From Comamonas terrae (GTDB lineage Bacteria > Pseudomonadota > Gammaproteobacteria > Burkholderiales > Burkholderiaceae_C): DNA of 64,000 nt. Each line of letters begins with the position of its first letter. Position 1 is the stretch's first letter. The stretch lies in contig NZ_BCNT01000006.1 in NCBI RefSeq assembly GCF_001544075.1, positions 62,001 through 126,000 on the forward strand. The letters are read 5' to 3'. The notes under the pieces were generated by a model that was not told where the DNA came from, did no database searches, and saw only the letters and a program-made list of their open reading frames with translations. This document shows positions 29,488-38,912 of this stretch, one piece after another. The position numbers were made by a program, and so were the translations under genes.

Positions 29488-30145
29488 GCTCGGTTATGCC
29501 ATCCCAGGCAAGCCCCTGCATGCGGTCCCAGTGCGCCACGATGATGCAGCGCGGCGGCTCGCCCGCCGCCACCCGCGGCGCCTGATGGCGCCATGCAAAG
29601 CCCGCCAGCGCCTGCTGCACATGGCGCACCGCAGGCAGGTCCAGCGCGGCCAGCGGCTCGTCGATCAGCGTCAGCGCGGCGCCGCTGGCCCAGCCCGCCG
29701 CCAGCCACAGCTTGCGCAGCGAGCCGGCCGACAGCCCCCGCAGCGGCTTGTGGCCATGGCCCAGCAGGTTCAGCGCCCCGGCATGCGCCTCCCAGGCCGG
29801 CTGCGACCAGCGCGGATACCGGGCGGCCTGGCCTGCCACCCAGTCATCCATCCGGCATTCGCGCAACACGGCATCGAGCTCGGCACGCGGATCCTGCCAG
29901 AAGATTTCATGCGCAGGCAGTGGCCCGGCGGCAAAGCGCAGCTCGCCCGATTGCAGCGCAAGCTGACCGGCCAGCACCTTGAGCCAGCTGGTCTTGCCCG
30001 TGCCCTCGTCGCCCTGCAGCAGATGCAGGCCCGCTGTCCATTCATGGCTGGCGTCGCGCGCCAGCGCCCGGCCCGGATAGCCGAAACACAGGCTTCTTGC
30101 CGAAACCATGAGCGGCCCAGGCCGTCGATCCACTTCACTATTCAT
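29474..30145 (-). CDS. Orphan ABC transporter ATP-binding protein
   Basis: About 223 residues of a single nucleotide-binding domain. It has Walker A GDEGTGKT (45-52), a Q-loop-like WQDPRAEL, signature LSAGSLRKL (138-146), Walker B with D-loop LTLIDEPLAALD (158-169), and a His switch in IIVAHWDR. No permease or binding protein is adjacent. Three starts are possible: 30166, 30145 and 30109. The first two lie inside a dispersed palindromic repeat, and 30145 is used here. The partner and substrate are unknown. Confidence 0.75.
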   Translation of the reverse strand: MNSEVDRRPGPLMVSARSLCFGYPGRALARDASHEWTAGLHLLQGDEGTGKTSWLKVLAGQLALQSGELRFAAGPLPAHEIFWQDPRAELDAVLRECRMDDWVAGQAARYPRWSQPAWEAHAGALNLLGHGHKPLRGLSAGSLRKLWLAAGWASGAALTLIDEPLAALDLPAVRHVQQALAGFAWRHQAPRVAAGEPPRCIIVAHWDRMQGLAWDGITELTSA

Positions 30146-30180
30146 AGCTGCTTGCGCTTGATGCATCTGCGTTTACTGGC
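30144..30180. repeat. Dispersed palindromic repeat at the ABC ATPase start
   Basis: ATAGCTGCTTGCGCTTGATGCAT matches one arm of the repeat at 961-998, followed by a degenerate second arm ending ACTGGCAAT. Read in the gene direction it supplies two in-frame ATG codons for the ABC ATPase. Confidence 0.55.
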
Positions 30181-30346
30181 AATCTTTCTCATTACCATCG
30201 GGTACGGCATGCCCATGGCATGCCGCGTTCTCCAGCGCACTATGCCATGGCGGACTCTCCCGGGCTTTGCCGTCCACGGGGGCCGACATCCAGGCTGCAG
30301 CAAGCCATCCTGACACCGGCGAACGCCCGCCAGGGCCCAAGGCCCG

Positions 30347-31144
30347 TCATGGCGCGGCACGGTGGGAATGGCAGCACGCACCGGCAGCAGCCGCTGGTTT
30401 TCCGGCCTGCATGGGCTCGTAGCGGTCGTGGTGGCGAACCCATTCCATCTTGTGGGGCACATCGCGCTCGCCCCGGCCCCAGGGAAGAAGATCGAGCATG
30501 GCATAGGTGCCCATCATCACTTCCACGCCGCGACCGTAGGTCGAATAGGTGTGGAAGATGTTGCCTGCGCCATCCTGGCAGAACACGCTGATTCCCGGCC
30601 ACTCCTCGCCCCCCCAGGGCCATTGGCCATAGTTGTAGTCGACATGGCCGCTGGCCACTTCCTGCGGCGTGAAGGTGACGCCGAAGTCGCGGTTGAAGTC
30701 CGTGCCATGCGAGGACACCCACTGGAACTGCCAGCCCATGCGCTGGCGGAAGCGCTCGATCTCGGGCAAGGTCGCGCGCGAAACGGCCACAAAGCGGACA
30801 TCGCGCTGCGCCAGATGCACGGACATGCCGTCGACGTGGTCGGCCATGAACGAGCAACTGGGGCAGCCCTGCTCCCAGCCCGGCACGAACATGAAATGCT
30901 GCACCAGCAGCTGGCTGCGGCCTTCGAACAATTGCCCCAGCGAACGCGGCCCCTCGGGCGTGTCGAACACATAGTGCTTGTCGATGCGCCGCCACGGCAG
31001 TGCGCGGCGTTCGCTGGCGATCTGGTCGCGCAGGCGGGTCAATTCCTTCTCGCGTGCCAGCAGCGCCTTGCGCCGGACCATCCACTGGTCAGGGGACACG
31101 ACAGGATGGCTGGGGCCCGCTGCTTCGGTTGTGCTGATGTGCAT
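30347..31144 (-). CDS. DUF899 family thioredoxin-like protein
   Basis: 265 residues. The family signature is plain: HPVVSPDQWMVRRKALLAREK near the N-terminus, then YVFDTPEGPRSLGQLFEGRSQLLV. A Cys-x-x-Cys in GCPSCSFMADHVDG and SRATLPEIERFRQRMGW also match. Late markers are DYNYG and VFCQDGAGNIFHTYSTYGRG. The fold is predicted to be thioredoxin-like and the function is not established. AAGGAG precedes the ATG at 31144. It appears monocistronic. Confidence 0.88.
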   Translation of the reverse strand: MHISTTEAAGPSHPVVSPDQWMVRRKALLAREKELTRLRDQIASERRALPWRRIDKHYVFDTPEGPRSLGQLFEGRSQLLVQHFMFVPGWEQGCPSCSFMADHVDGMSVHLAQRDVRFVAVSRATLPEIERFRQRMGWQFQWVSSHGTDFNRDFGVTFTPQEVASGHVDYNYGQWPWGGEEWPGISVFCQDGAGNIFHTYSTYGRGVEVMMGTYAMLDLLPWGRGERDVPHKMEWVRHHDRYEPMQAGKPAAAAGACCHSHRAAP

Positions 31145-31431
31145 GATCTACTCCTTGGCTCCAAGGGCCGCCCGGCTTGCGGGCCTGTGCGGCCGTTCAT
31201 CGGCGGCCCGGCCGGTTGCGAGCGGCGCCATGGGACACAACTCTATGCAATCAGGCGCACAGCGGGGAGTAACAAGATTGTCGTGATTGCACGGCTGCGG
31301 GACATGGCGCAGGCTTGCAGCCCCCCCCCGTTTCAGGCAGGCATCCAGGGCAATGTGCCTGACGGGCCACAATACCCCTTCTTGCCCGACCCGCACCCAT
31401 CTCCACACGGGCTGAATGAAGCCACCACTCC

Positions 31432-31863
31432 ATGCGCAATCAACCGCCCCCCTTCCACGGCAGCTGCCTTTGCGGCCAGATCAAGTACGAGGTGCGATCC
31501 GAGATCAAGGCCGTCACGCATTGCCACTGCGGGATATGCCAGAAGGCCCATGGCGCCGCGTTCGGCTCGTACGGCAGCGTTGCGCTGTCCGACTTCTCGT
31601 TCACCGACGGCCAGGCATGGGTACGCAGCCATGCGTCCTCGCCGGGCGTGGCGCGCACCTTTTGCGGTGCCTGCGGCTCTCCGTTGACTTGGCACCAGGC
31701 GGAAGGCGAATGGGCGAGCTGGATCTCCCTTGCCCTCGGCACGCTGGACACGCCATTCACGCCACACAGGCATCGGCAGGCACACGCGGGCTCGCGGCCG
31801 CCATGGAGCCCCGACGGTGGCCACGCAGGCTCTAGCCCAGCCGCGCCGCCACAAAGTCGATAA
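31432..31863 (+). CDS. GFA family zinc protein
   Basis: 143 residues of the glutathione-dependent formaldehyde-activating (Gfa) fold. Zinc cysteines are in GSCLCGQIKYEV, HCHCGICQKAHG and FCGACGSPL. Family members are annotated as glutathione or aldehyde related, but most are unproven. The C-terminal 30 residues are Pro/Ser/His-rich and diverge from homologues. The 3' end overlaps the convergent LysR gene by 32 nt. A nine-C tract (31321-31329) lies in the otherwise gene-free leader (31145-31431). Confidence 0.85.
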   Translation: MRNQPPPFHGSCLCGQIKYEVRSEIKAVTHCHCGICQKAHGAAFGSYGSVALSDFSFTDGQAWVRSHASSPGVARTFCGACGSPLTWHQAEGEWASWISLALGTLDTPFTPHRHRQAHAGSRPPWSPDGGHAGSSPAAPPQSR

Positions 31864-32713
31864 AGCTGCGCAGCTTGGCGCTGGGCCTTGCTTCGGGCAG
31901 CCGAACGAGATGCACCGGGCGCGTGGGAAGCTCCCAATCGGCCAGCAGCGGTATCACCTGCCCTGCTGCGATCGCCGGCGCCAGCAGCGAGTCCGCCTGC
32001 ATGACCACGCCCATGCCTGCCAGGGCCGCATTGAGCAGCGCCTGGCCGTTGTTGGTGCTGAATTGCCCGCTCACCGGCACTTCCACGACCTCTGCTCCCC
32101 GAGTGAAGCGCCAGGCATGGCGCGGGCCCCAGACGGCAAAACTGAGCAGCGGAAATTTCTCCAGCTCCGACGGGTGCGCCGGCATGCCATGGCGCTCCAC
32201 CCACCCGGGGCTGGCAACGGCGAACATGCGGGACGCGGCCAGCGGGCGCGCAATCAGGCCCTCGTCGATGGAATGGCTCATGCGCACGCCGCAGTCAAAG
32301 CCTTCTTCGGCCAGATCGACCAGGCGGTCGTTCAGGTTCAGTTCCACCTTCACCTGCGGGTATGCCGCGAGATAGTCGCCAATGACCGGCGTGAGCCGGT
32401 GGGCGCCAAAGGACACGGGCGCCGTGACCCGGAGCGTGCCCTGCGGCACCGCGCGCAAGGTGTCGGCGATGCCGTCGGCGGCCTGCACGCTGGCCAGCAC
32501 GTCGCGGCAGCGCTCGAGGTAGGCCGCGCCAATTTCGGTGAGCCGGTGCCGCCGCGTCGTGCGCTCCAGCAGCCGTGCGCCCAGCTGCGTTTCAAGCGCC
32601 TGGATGTGCTTGCCCACCATCACGGCCGAGAGATCCAGCTTCGTGGCCGCCGCCGCGAAGCTGCCTGCATCGACCGTGGCCACAAAGACTTCCATCGCGC
32701 GCAGCTTGTCCAT
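31832..32713 (-). CDS. LysR-type transcriptional regulator
   Basis: 293 residues. The helix-turn-helix is in MDKLRAMEVFVATVDAGSFAAAATKLDLSA-type sequence at about 1-60. LRVTAPVSFGAHRLTPVIGDY starts the effector domain, typical of the CrgA-like subgroup. It is divergent from the small SDR gene across about 100 bp of AT-rich DNA, so it probably regulates it. The ATG at 32713 is the conserved family start. Confidence 0.9.
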   Translation of the reverse strand: MDKLRAMEVFVATVDAGSFAAAATKLDLSAVMVGKHIQALETQLGARLLERTTRRHRLTEIGAAYLERCRDVLASVQAADGIADTLRAVPQGTLRVTAPVSFGAHRLTPVIGDYLAAYPQVKVELNLNDRLVDLAEEGFDCGVRMSHSIDEGLIARPLAASRMFAVASPGWVERHGMPAHPSELEKFPLLSFAVWGPRHAWRFTRGAEVVEVPVSGQFSTNNGQALLNAALAGMGVVMQADSLLAPAIAAGQVIPLLADWELPTRPVHLVRLPEARPSAKLRSFIDFVAARLG

Positions 32714-32814
32714 ATTGCTAATTTTTGGTTTTGAATTCGCAAACTATATGCATGTTTATCAAAGCACCACTTCGTAAAACAATTCCTCCATCCATTTTTT
32801 AAAAGGAACGGGTG

Positions 32815-33417
32815 ATGAAAATCCTGGTGATCGGTGCAAGCGGCACCGTGGGCCGTGCGGTGGTTGCCGCGCTGGCCGGACGGCATGAGGTGATTCGCGC
32901 AGGCCGCGGTCATGGCGACTACCGCGTCGACATCACGCGCGACGACAGCGTGGAAGATCTGTTCAGGGAAATCGGTCCACTGGACGCCATTGTTTCGGCA
33001 GCCGGTGGCCTGCACTTCGGGCCTCTGGCGACGATGCGGCCTGCGGACTTCAACATCGGCCTGCAGGACAAGCTGCTCGGCCAGGTGCGTCTGGCGCTGC
33101 TGGGCCAGCATGTTCTGCGCGACGGAGGCTCCATCACGCTGACCACGGGCATCGTGGCCGAGGAGCCCATTCTTCAGGGCGCCAATGCAACCGCCGTCAA
33201 TGCGTCGGTCGAGGGCTTTGTGCGCGCGGCGGCGATCGAGCTGCCGCGCGGCCTGCGCATCAATGCCGTGAGCCCGACCATGCTTACGGAATCACAAGCC
33301 GCTTACGGGCCGTTGTTTCCGGGTTTCGAGCCGGTGCCGGCAGAGCGCGTCACACTGGCCTATGTGCGCAGCGTGGAAGGCCCGCAGACAGGACGGGTCT
33401 ACCGCGTATGGCAGTGA
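32815..33417 (+). CDS. Short-chain dehydrogenase family protein
   Basis: 200 residues. The NAD(P)-binding motif GASGTVGRAVV starts at residue 7. VDITRDDSVEDLF and SAAGGLHFGPL follow. The usual catalytic YxxxK is replaced by NATAVNASVEGFVRAAAIEL, so Tyr and Lys are missing at the expected place. LRINAVSPTMLTES matches the family after the active site. It is related to small YbbO/CsgA-like SDRs, and catalytic activity is uncertain. A GTG at 32812 precedes the chosen ATG, and AAAGGA lies upstream. It is divergent from a LysR gene. Confidence 0.85.
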   Translation: MKILVIGASGTVGRAVVAALAGRHEVIRAGRGHGDYRVDITRDDSVEDLFREIGPLDAIVSAAGGLHFGPLATMRPADFNIGLQDKLLGQVRLALLGQHVLRDGGSITLTTGIVAEEPILQGANATAVNASVEGFVRAAAIELPRGLRINAVSPTMLTESQAAYGPLFPGFEPVPAERVTLAYVRSVEGPQTGRVYRVWQ

Positions 33418-33587
33418 GGACCACAGCGGCTTTCGGGCGGCTGCCGCAGCGCAGCGAAACCGCGGATCTGCAACCCGAGGACCTCAAGAAAATTGCCGCA
33501 AGCAGCGCCTGAAGGCCCAAGCAGGAAGGGCCGCAAGTTAGCATCCGGTGCCTATGCCGCAAGCAAATTTACAAGGAGCCTTCAATC

Positions 33588-33953
33588 GTGGCACTGGACT
33601 ATCTGGATTTTGACTACAGCGAAGACGAGGAAGGCACGGGCACCTGGGATGCCATGGCCAGCGTGGGCGCGGCGCGCGTGCCAGCTCTCGCGGCCGAGGT
33701 GGAGCGGCTGCTGCGCTGGGCCAGCCGGGACTTCAAGGGCCGCCAGGGCGCCGTCGACGAAGGCGGCGACTGGGATTACGACCTGCAGGCCCAGGACGAT
33801 GCGGGCCAGCCGCTGACCGCCCGCTTCGATGAGGCCAGCGGCCGCCTGGCGCTGGAGGCATCGGCCACCGGCCGCACCACGGTCACCCTGTCGCTGTCGG
33901 GCAGCAGCTGGTTTGGAGAGGCGCTGCGCAGCGCCTTCGAGCTGAACGATTAA
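33588..33953 (+). CDS. Hypothetical acidic protein
   Basis: 121 residues starting from GTG at 33588, preceded by CAAGGAGCC at good spacing. The protein is small, soluble and acidic, with DFDYSEDEEGTGTWDAM near the start and a predicted mixed alpha/beta body. No cofactor motif, signal peptide or membrane helix is present. I do not recognise the family. The codon pattern matches the neighbours and the ribosome site is good, so it is probably a real gene. Confidence 0.7.
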   Translation: MALDYLDFDYSEDEEGTGTWDAMASVGAARVPALAAEVERLLRWASRDFKGRQGAVDEGGDWDYDLQAQDDAGQPLTARFDEASGRLALEASATGRTTVTLSLSGSSWFGEALRSAFELND

Positions 33954-34034
33954 CGCCCGCGACTGCTCATGAAACGGGCATCCTCCCAGCCAGAGGCGGC
34001 GAGCAAGGGCCTCCCCGCAGCAAGGCCGTCGCCT

Positions 34035-34063
34035 CCCCCTTCCAGGGGAAGGCGCAAGGCGCC
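34035..34063. repeat. Paired GC hairpins after nodT
   Basis: Two small hairpins lie immediately past the nodT stop codon: CCCCT/AGGGG at 34036-34048 and GGCGC/GCGCC at 34051-34063. Such CCCCTTCCAGGGGAAGGCGC-type strings are widespread in Comamonadaceae intergenic DNA. It may protect or end the efflux operon transcript, though no T-run is present. Confidence 0.45.
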
Positions 34064-35599
34064 TCAGGGAGTTTTCCACTTCCCGGCCACATTCTTCAAT
34101 AGCGTGTTCACCGCCGTCAGGCGCCGGTTGCGCACATTGATCAGATTGTTCTCGGCGCCGAGCACCGTGGTCTGGGCCGACAGCACGTTCAGATAAGCCA
34201 CGGTGCCGGCCTTGTACTGGTTCTCGGCCACGGTCAGCGCCTTGCGCGCGGCGGCCAGGGCTTCGGCCTGCACCTGCTGCTCCTGCGCCAGCTGGCTGGC
34301 GGCCACCAGGTTGTCCTCCACCTCCTGCAGCGCCGTGATCACGGTCTGCTTGTAGGTGGCGGCGGCCAGGTCCAGCGCGCCGCGGGCCGACTCCACGGCC
34401 GCCGAGCGCGCACCGCCGTCGAACAGGCTCATGGCCAGCGCCGGGCCCAGCGACCAGAACAGGTTGGGCGTGCTCAGCAGGTTCGACAGCGTGGAATTGC
34501 GGTAGCCGGCCGAAGCCGACAGGGTCAGAGACGGGAAGAAGGCCGCGCGCGCCACGCCGATCTGGGCATTGGCCGCGGCCACGCGCCGCTCGGCCGCGGC
34601 GATGTCGGGGCGCTGCTCCAGCAGGGTCGAGGCCAGCATGGCCGGCACGGCGGGCGGCGCGGGCAGCTGCGCGGTGGCCGGCAGGCTGAAGGCCGCCGGC
34701 GCCTTGCCCAGCAGGGCCGCCAGCGCATGCTCGTACTGGGCGCGCGTGATCTGGGCCTCCAGCAGTTGGGCCTGGGTGCTCTTGTACTGCGCCTGCGCCT
34801 GGGCCACGTCGGCCGACGAAGCCACGCCGGAACGGTAGCGGTTGCGCGTGAGCTGCAGGCTTTGCTCATAGTTGGCCAGGGTCTCGCGCAGCAGGCGGTC
34901 CTGGGCTTCGGCGGCGCGCAGCGAGAAATAGGTCTGGGCCACCGAGGCCTGGGCGGACAGGCGCGCGGCCGCGAGATCGTCGCTGCTGGCCTGGGCACTG
35001 GCCCGGCTCGCATCGACCTGGCCCGACAGACGGCCCCACAGGTCCAGCTCCCAGCTGGCGTTCAGGCCCAGCGAGAAGGTGTTGTTGATCGTGCCGCTGC
35101 GCGCGATGTTCTCGTTGTTGGAGTTGACATAGGTGCCACCGCCTGTGAGCGCGCGCGAGCCGCTGCCCGTGGTGCCGAGCGTGGGAAACAGGCCGGCGCG
35201 GCTGCTGGCCACCGCGGCCTGGGCCGTGCGCAGGCGCGCCACGGCCTGCTCCACCGAGGGATTGGCGGTGGCCGCTTCTTCCTGCAGCCGGTTCAGCGTT
35301 TCATCGCCATAGACGGTCCACCATTTCTCGGGCACCGCATCCAGCGCTGCCGCGTCCGCGCCATGCCGCGCAGGCTGCCAGATGCCGGCCTGCGCGGCCT
35401 CGGGCGTGGCTTCCTTGAACTGCGCGGGCACGTCGAGCCTGGGCACCTGGTAGGTGGGCTGCAGCGAGCAGCCGGCCAGCGTAGCGCCGAGCGCCAGCAC
35501 GGCGAGGAATGTTGCCGAATTCAAAAAAGTGAGCTGCTTGCGCTTTTGCACGCTGGGTTTGCAGGCGATCTGTTTCATATTTTCAGCCAATGCTTTCAT
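34064..35599 (-). CDS. NodT family outer-membrane efflux lipoprotein
   Basis: 511 residues. A signal peptide ending in the lipobox LAGC leads to the mature Cys. Two TolC-like repeats of long helices and beta-barrel strands follow, for example WWTVYGDETLNRL and LSAQASVAQTYFSLRAAEAQ. It forms the outer-membrane channel of the MdtABC pump. The ATG at 35599 follows the mdtC stop by two bases with GGAGAG upstream; 35578 (MKQIACK) is an alternative. The stretch VQKRKQLTFLN just before the hydrophobic signal core is encoded by a dispersed repeat half-copy. Confidence 0.92.
   Translation of the reverse strand: MKALAENMKQIACKPSVQKRKQLTFLNSATFLAVLALGATLAGCSLQPTYQVPRLDVPAQFKEATPEAAQAGIWQPARHGADAAALDAVPEKWWTVYGDETLNRLQEEAATANPSVEQAVARLRTAQAAVASSRAGLFPTLGTTGSGSRALTGGGTYVNSNNENIARSGTINNTFSLGLNASWELDLWGRLSGQVDASRASAQASSDDLAAARLSAQASVAQTYFSLRAAEAQDRLLRETLANYEQSLQLTRNRYRSGVASSADVAQAQAQYKSTQAQLLEAQITRAQYEHALAALLGKAPAAFSLPATAQLPAPPAVPAMLASTLLEQRPDIAAAERRVAAANAQIGVARAAFFPSLTLSASAGYRNSTLSNLLSTPNLFWSLGPALAMSLFDGGARSAAVESARGALDLAAATYKQTVITALQEVEDNLVAASQLAQEQQVQAEALAAARKALTVAENQYKAGTVAYLNVLSAQTTVLGAENNLINVRNRRLTAVNTLLKNVAGKWKTP
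35523..35550. repeat. Half copy of the dispersed repeat inside nodT
   Basis: On the minus strand, CAAAAGCGCAAGCAGCTCA followed by a T-run matches one arm of the repeat at 961-998. It is translated as part of the NodT signal peptide n-region (residues about 17-27). Confidence 0.5.
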
Positions 35600-35601
35600 G
35601 G

Positions 35602-38600
35602 TCACTCTCCCGCGGGCAGGGCTGCTGCCGGGCTGCCGCGCCCGCGGCCCGGCCGCCGGGCCCAGGCACGCCGCGCGGCCTGTCGCGCGCGGTCCAGCAG
35701 CACGTAGACCACGGGCGTGGTGTAGAGCGTGAGCAGCTGGCTGACCAGCAGGCCGCCGACGATGGCAATGCCCAGTGGCTGGCGCAGCTCCGCGCCGTCG
35801 CCCCGGCCCAGGGCCAGCGGCAGCGCGCCGAAGATGGCGGCAAAAGTGGTCATCAGGATCGGACGCAGGCGCAGGTCGCAGGCGCGGTAGATGGCCTGGG
35901 CCGATGTGACATGGCCGCCCTTTTCGCGCTCCAGCGCGAAGTCGATCATCATGATGGCGTTCTTCTTCACGAGGCCGATGAGCAGGATCACGCCGATGAA
36001 GGCGATCAGCGAGAACTCGGTCCGGCACAGCATCAGCGCCAGCAGCGCGCCCACGCCGGCCGAGGGCAGCGTGGAGAGGATCGTCAGGGGATGCACGAGG
36101 TTCTCGTACAGCACGCCCAGCACCAGGTAGATGGTGATGATGGCCGCCAGGATCAGCAGCGGCTGCCCCGCCAGCGCCTGCTGGAAGGCTCCGGCCGAGC
36201 CGGCGAACGAGCCGCGGATGGAAACGGGCACGCCCAGCTCGGCAATCGCGTTGCGGATGGCGTCGTTGGCCTGCGACAGCGACACGCCGGGCGCGAGGTT
36301 GTAGCTGACGGTGCTGGCCGGCGTGCCGCCCTGGTGGTTGACGGACAGCGGCGTGCTGGTGGTCGTGATCTTGGCAAAGGCCGTGAGCGGCACCTGCTTG
36401 CCAGCGCTGTTGACGAAGAAGAAGCCGCGCAGCGTTTCGGGGCTCTGCAGGTATTGGGGCGCTGCCTCCATCACCACGCGGTACTGGTTGAGCGGGTTGT
36501 AGATCACGCCGACCTGGCGCTGGCCGAAGGCGTCGTTGAGCGTGTTGTCGATCTGCGCCACGGTCAGGCCCAGGCGCACGGCCTGGTCGCGGTCGATCAC
36601 CAGCGTGGTCTGCATGCCGTTGTCCTGCACGTCGCTGTTCACGTCGGTCAGCTCCGGCAGCGTGGAGAGCACCTGGCGTATGCGCGGCTCCCACAGGCGC
36701 AGCTCGGCGTTGTCGTCGGCCTGCAGCGTGTACTGGTAGGAGGCCATGCTCTGGCGCCCGCCGATGCGCACATCGGTCTGCGTGATCATGAACAGGCGTG
36801 CGCCGGGCTCGTTCTTGAGCTTTTCGCGCAGGCGGTTGATGACCTCGTCGCTCGACACCTTGCGCTCAGGCAAAGGCTTGAGGGACATGAACATATTGGC
36901 CGCATTGGCCTGGCCGCCGCCCGTGAAGCCCGTCACGTATTCGACGGCAGGGTCTTCCTGCACGATGGCCAGGAAGCGCTGGATGCGCCGCTGCATGGCC
37001 TGGAACGAAGTGGACTGGTCCGCGCGGATGAAGCCCATGACGCGGCCCGTGTCCTCGCTGGGCATGAAGCCCTTGTCGATGGCCACGTACAGATAGACGT
37101 TGAGGCCCACCACGCCCAGCAGCACGGCGATCACCAGCGGCTGGCGGCGCAGGCACCAGGCCAGCGTCCTGCGGTAGACCGAGGTCATGCCGTCCTCGAA
37201 GCGGCCGATGGCATCCGAGATGCGCTGCCAGAACGCATGCCATCGACTGCGCCACGGGCTGGCGGCGATCTGCGCGCGCCGGCGCGCCTCCTGCTCGGGC
37301 GTGCGCAGCAGGGCCGCGCACATCATGGGCGTGGTGGTCAGCGAGACCACCATGGACACCAGGATGGCCGAGGCCATGACCACCGAAAACTCCCGGAAGA
37401 ACCGGCCCACGATGCCGGCCATGAACAGAATGGGCACGAACACCGCGATCAGCGACAGGCTCATGGAGACCACGGTGAAGCCGATCTCGCGCGCGCCGTC
37501 CAGCGCCGCGCGCATGGCCGGCTTGCCGCGCTCCATGTGGCGCAGCACGTTTTCCAGCACCACGATGGCGTCGTCCACGACAAAACCCGTGGCCACGGTG
37601 AGGGCCATCAGCGAGAGGTTGTCCAGCGTGTAGCCGCACAGGTACATCACGCCAAAGGTGCCCAGCAGCGAGGCCGGCACGGCCACGGCCGGGATCAGCG
37701 CGGCGCGCGCGTTGCGCAGGAACACGAAGACCGCCATGATCACCAGCGCCACCGATATCGCGAGGGAGCGCTCCACCTCCTTGACCGAGGCGCGCAGCGT
37801 GGGCGTGCGGTCCGAGATGATGGTGATGTCTATGGCCGCGGGAATCGAGGCCTTGAGCTGGGGCAGCAGCGCACGCACCTTGTCCACGGCCTGCAGGATG
37901 TTGGCATCGGGCTGCTTGAACACCTGCAGCAGGATGGCCGGCTTGCCGTTGGAGACGCCGTAGTTGCGCACATCCTGCACGGAGTCGGTCACCTCGGCCA
38001 CGTCGCGCAGCTGCACGGCATTGCCGTTCTTCCAGGCCAGCACCAGCGGCGCATAGTCGGCCGCCGTGCGGGCCTGGTCGTTGGTGGCCACCTGCCAGTA
38101 ATGGTCCTCGCGCTCCACCGCGCCCAGCGGGCGGTTGGCATTGGTGCTGGAGATCGCCGTGCGCACCTGCTCCAAAGAAATGCCGTTGGCCGCCAGGCGC
38201 AGCGGATCGAGCTCCACGCGCACGGCCGGCAAGGCGCCGCCGCTGATCGAGGCCTGGCCCACGCCCTCGACCTGGGAGAGCTTTTGCGCCAGCACCGTGG
38301 ACGCCGCGTCGTACATCTGGCCGCGCGTGAGGCTGTCCGAAGTCAGCGCCAGGATCATGATGGGCGCATCGGCCGGGTTGACCTTGCGGTAGGTCGGATT
38401 GCTGGGCATGCCCGAAGGCAGCAGCGTGCGCGCCGCGTTGATGGCGGCCTGCACGTCGTGCGCGGCGCTGTCCACGGTGCGGGACAGGTCGAACTGCAGC
38501 GTGATGCGCGTGCTGCCCATGCTGGAGCTGGACGTCATCTCGTTGACGCCCGCGATCGCGCCCAGCGCCCTCTCCAGCGGCGTGGCCACCGTGGCCGCCA

Positions 38601-38775
38601 TGGTGTCCGGCGCCGCGCCCGGCAGGCTGGCCGTGACCGAGATCGTGGGATAGTCCACCTGCGGCAGCGGCGCCACGGGCAGCAGGAAATAGGCCATGCC
38701 GCCGGCCAGCGCCATGCCTATGGTCAGGAGCATGGTGGCGATGGGGCGGAAGATGAAGGGGGTGGAGATGCTCAT
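35602..38775 (-). CDS. mdtC: RND multidrug efflux permease MdtC
   Basis: Inner-membrane proton-driven pump subunit of 1057 residues with twelve transmembrane helices and two large periplasmic loops. The N-terminus [20 protein letters not shown] and the [20 protein letters not shown] helix, with its paired proton-relay aspartates, are diagnostic. In E. coli MdtB and MdtC assemble as a B2C heterotrimer exporting bile salts, novobiocin and other compounds. It is separated from mdtB by a 622-bp inverted-repeat element and is followed two bases later by nodT. The Shine-Dalgarno (GGGAGCAG) is weak and distant. Confidence 0.94.
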   Translation of the reverse strand: MSISTPFIFRPIATMLLTIGMALAGGMAYFLLPVAPLPQVDYPTISVTASLPGAAPDTMAATVATPLERALGAIAGVNEMTSSSSMGSTRITLQFDLSRTVDSAAHDVQAAINAARTLLPSGMPSNPTYRKVNPADAPIMILALTSDSLTRGQMYDAASTVLAQKLSQVEGVGQASISGGALPAVRVELDPLRLAANGISLEQVRTAISSTNANRPLGAVEREDHYWQVATNDQARTAADYAPLVLAWKNGNAVQLRDVAEVTDSVQDVRNYGVSNGKPAILLQVFKQPDANILQAVDKVRALLPQLKASIPAAIDITIISDRTPTLRASVKEVERSLAISVALVIMAVFVFLRNARAALIPAVAVPASLLGTFGVMYLCGYTLDNLSLMALTVATGFVVDDAIVVLENVLRHMERGKPAMRAALDGAREIGFTVVSMSLSLIAVFVPILFMAGIVGRFFREFSVVMASAILVSMVVSLTTTPMMCAALLRTPEQEARRRAQIAASPWRSRWHAFWQRISDAIGRFEDGMTSVYRRTLAWCLRRQPLVIAVLLGVVGLNVYLYVAIDKGFMPSEDTGRVMGFIRADQSTSFQAMQRRIQRFLAIVQEDPAVEYVTGFTGGGQANAANMFMSLKPLPERKVSSDEVINRLREKLKNEPGARLFMITQTDVRIGGRQSMASYQYTLQADDNAELRLWEPRIRQVLSTLPELTDVNSDVQDNGMQTTLVIDRDQAVRLGLTVAQIDNTLNDAFGQRQVGVIYNPLNQYRVVMEAAPQYLQSPETLRGFFFVNSAGKQVPLTAFAKITTTSTPLSVNHQGGTPASTVSYNLAPGVSLSQANDAIRNAIAELGVPVSIRGSFAGSAGAFQQALAGQPLLILAAIITIYLVLGVLYENLVHPLTILSTLPSAGVGALLALMLCRTEFSLIAFIGVILLIGLVKKNAIMMIDFALEREKGGHVTSAQAIYRACDLRLRPILMTTFAAIFGALPLALGRGDGAELRQPLGIAIVGGLLVSQLLTLYTTPVVYVLLDRARQAARRAWARRPGRGRGSPAAALPAGE

Positions 38776-38827
38776 GGGTGCGCTGCTCCCATAGGCTGGG
38801 TGGTGCCGCTGTCGGCGAAGCGGTATT

Positions 38828-38885
38828 CAATAGCCAAAAAGACCTTAACCCCTTTGCAGTCCTTCGCTTTTAGCTCTTTTTTTTG
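38828..38885. repeat. Variant dispersed repeat upstream of mdtC
   Basis: Read on the minus strand, an A-run followed by GAGCTAAAAGCG, a 20-nt centre and TCTTTTTGGCTATT resembles the arms of the dispersed palindrome, with longer spacing. It lies 53 nt upstream of mdtC and just after the large inverted-repeat element. Confidence 0.35.
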
Positions 38886-38912
38886 ATACTGCAGAGCGTA
38901 TGCTTTTCGAGG

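Noticed and set aside
35590..38886. 1098-residue plus-strand frame opposite mdtC
   Set aside because: It is antisense to a clearly homologous RND permease, is His/Gln/Arg/Ala-rich with no family resemblance, and has no ribosome site. It is an artefact of high-GC codon usage.
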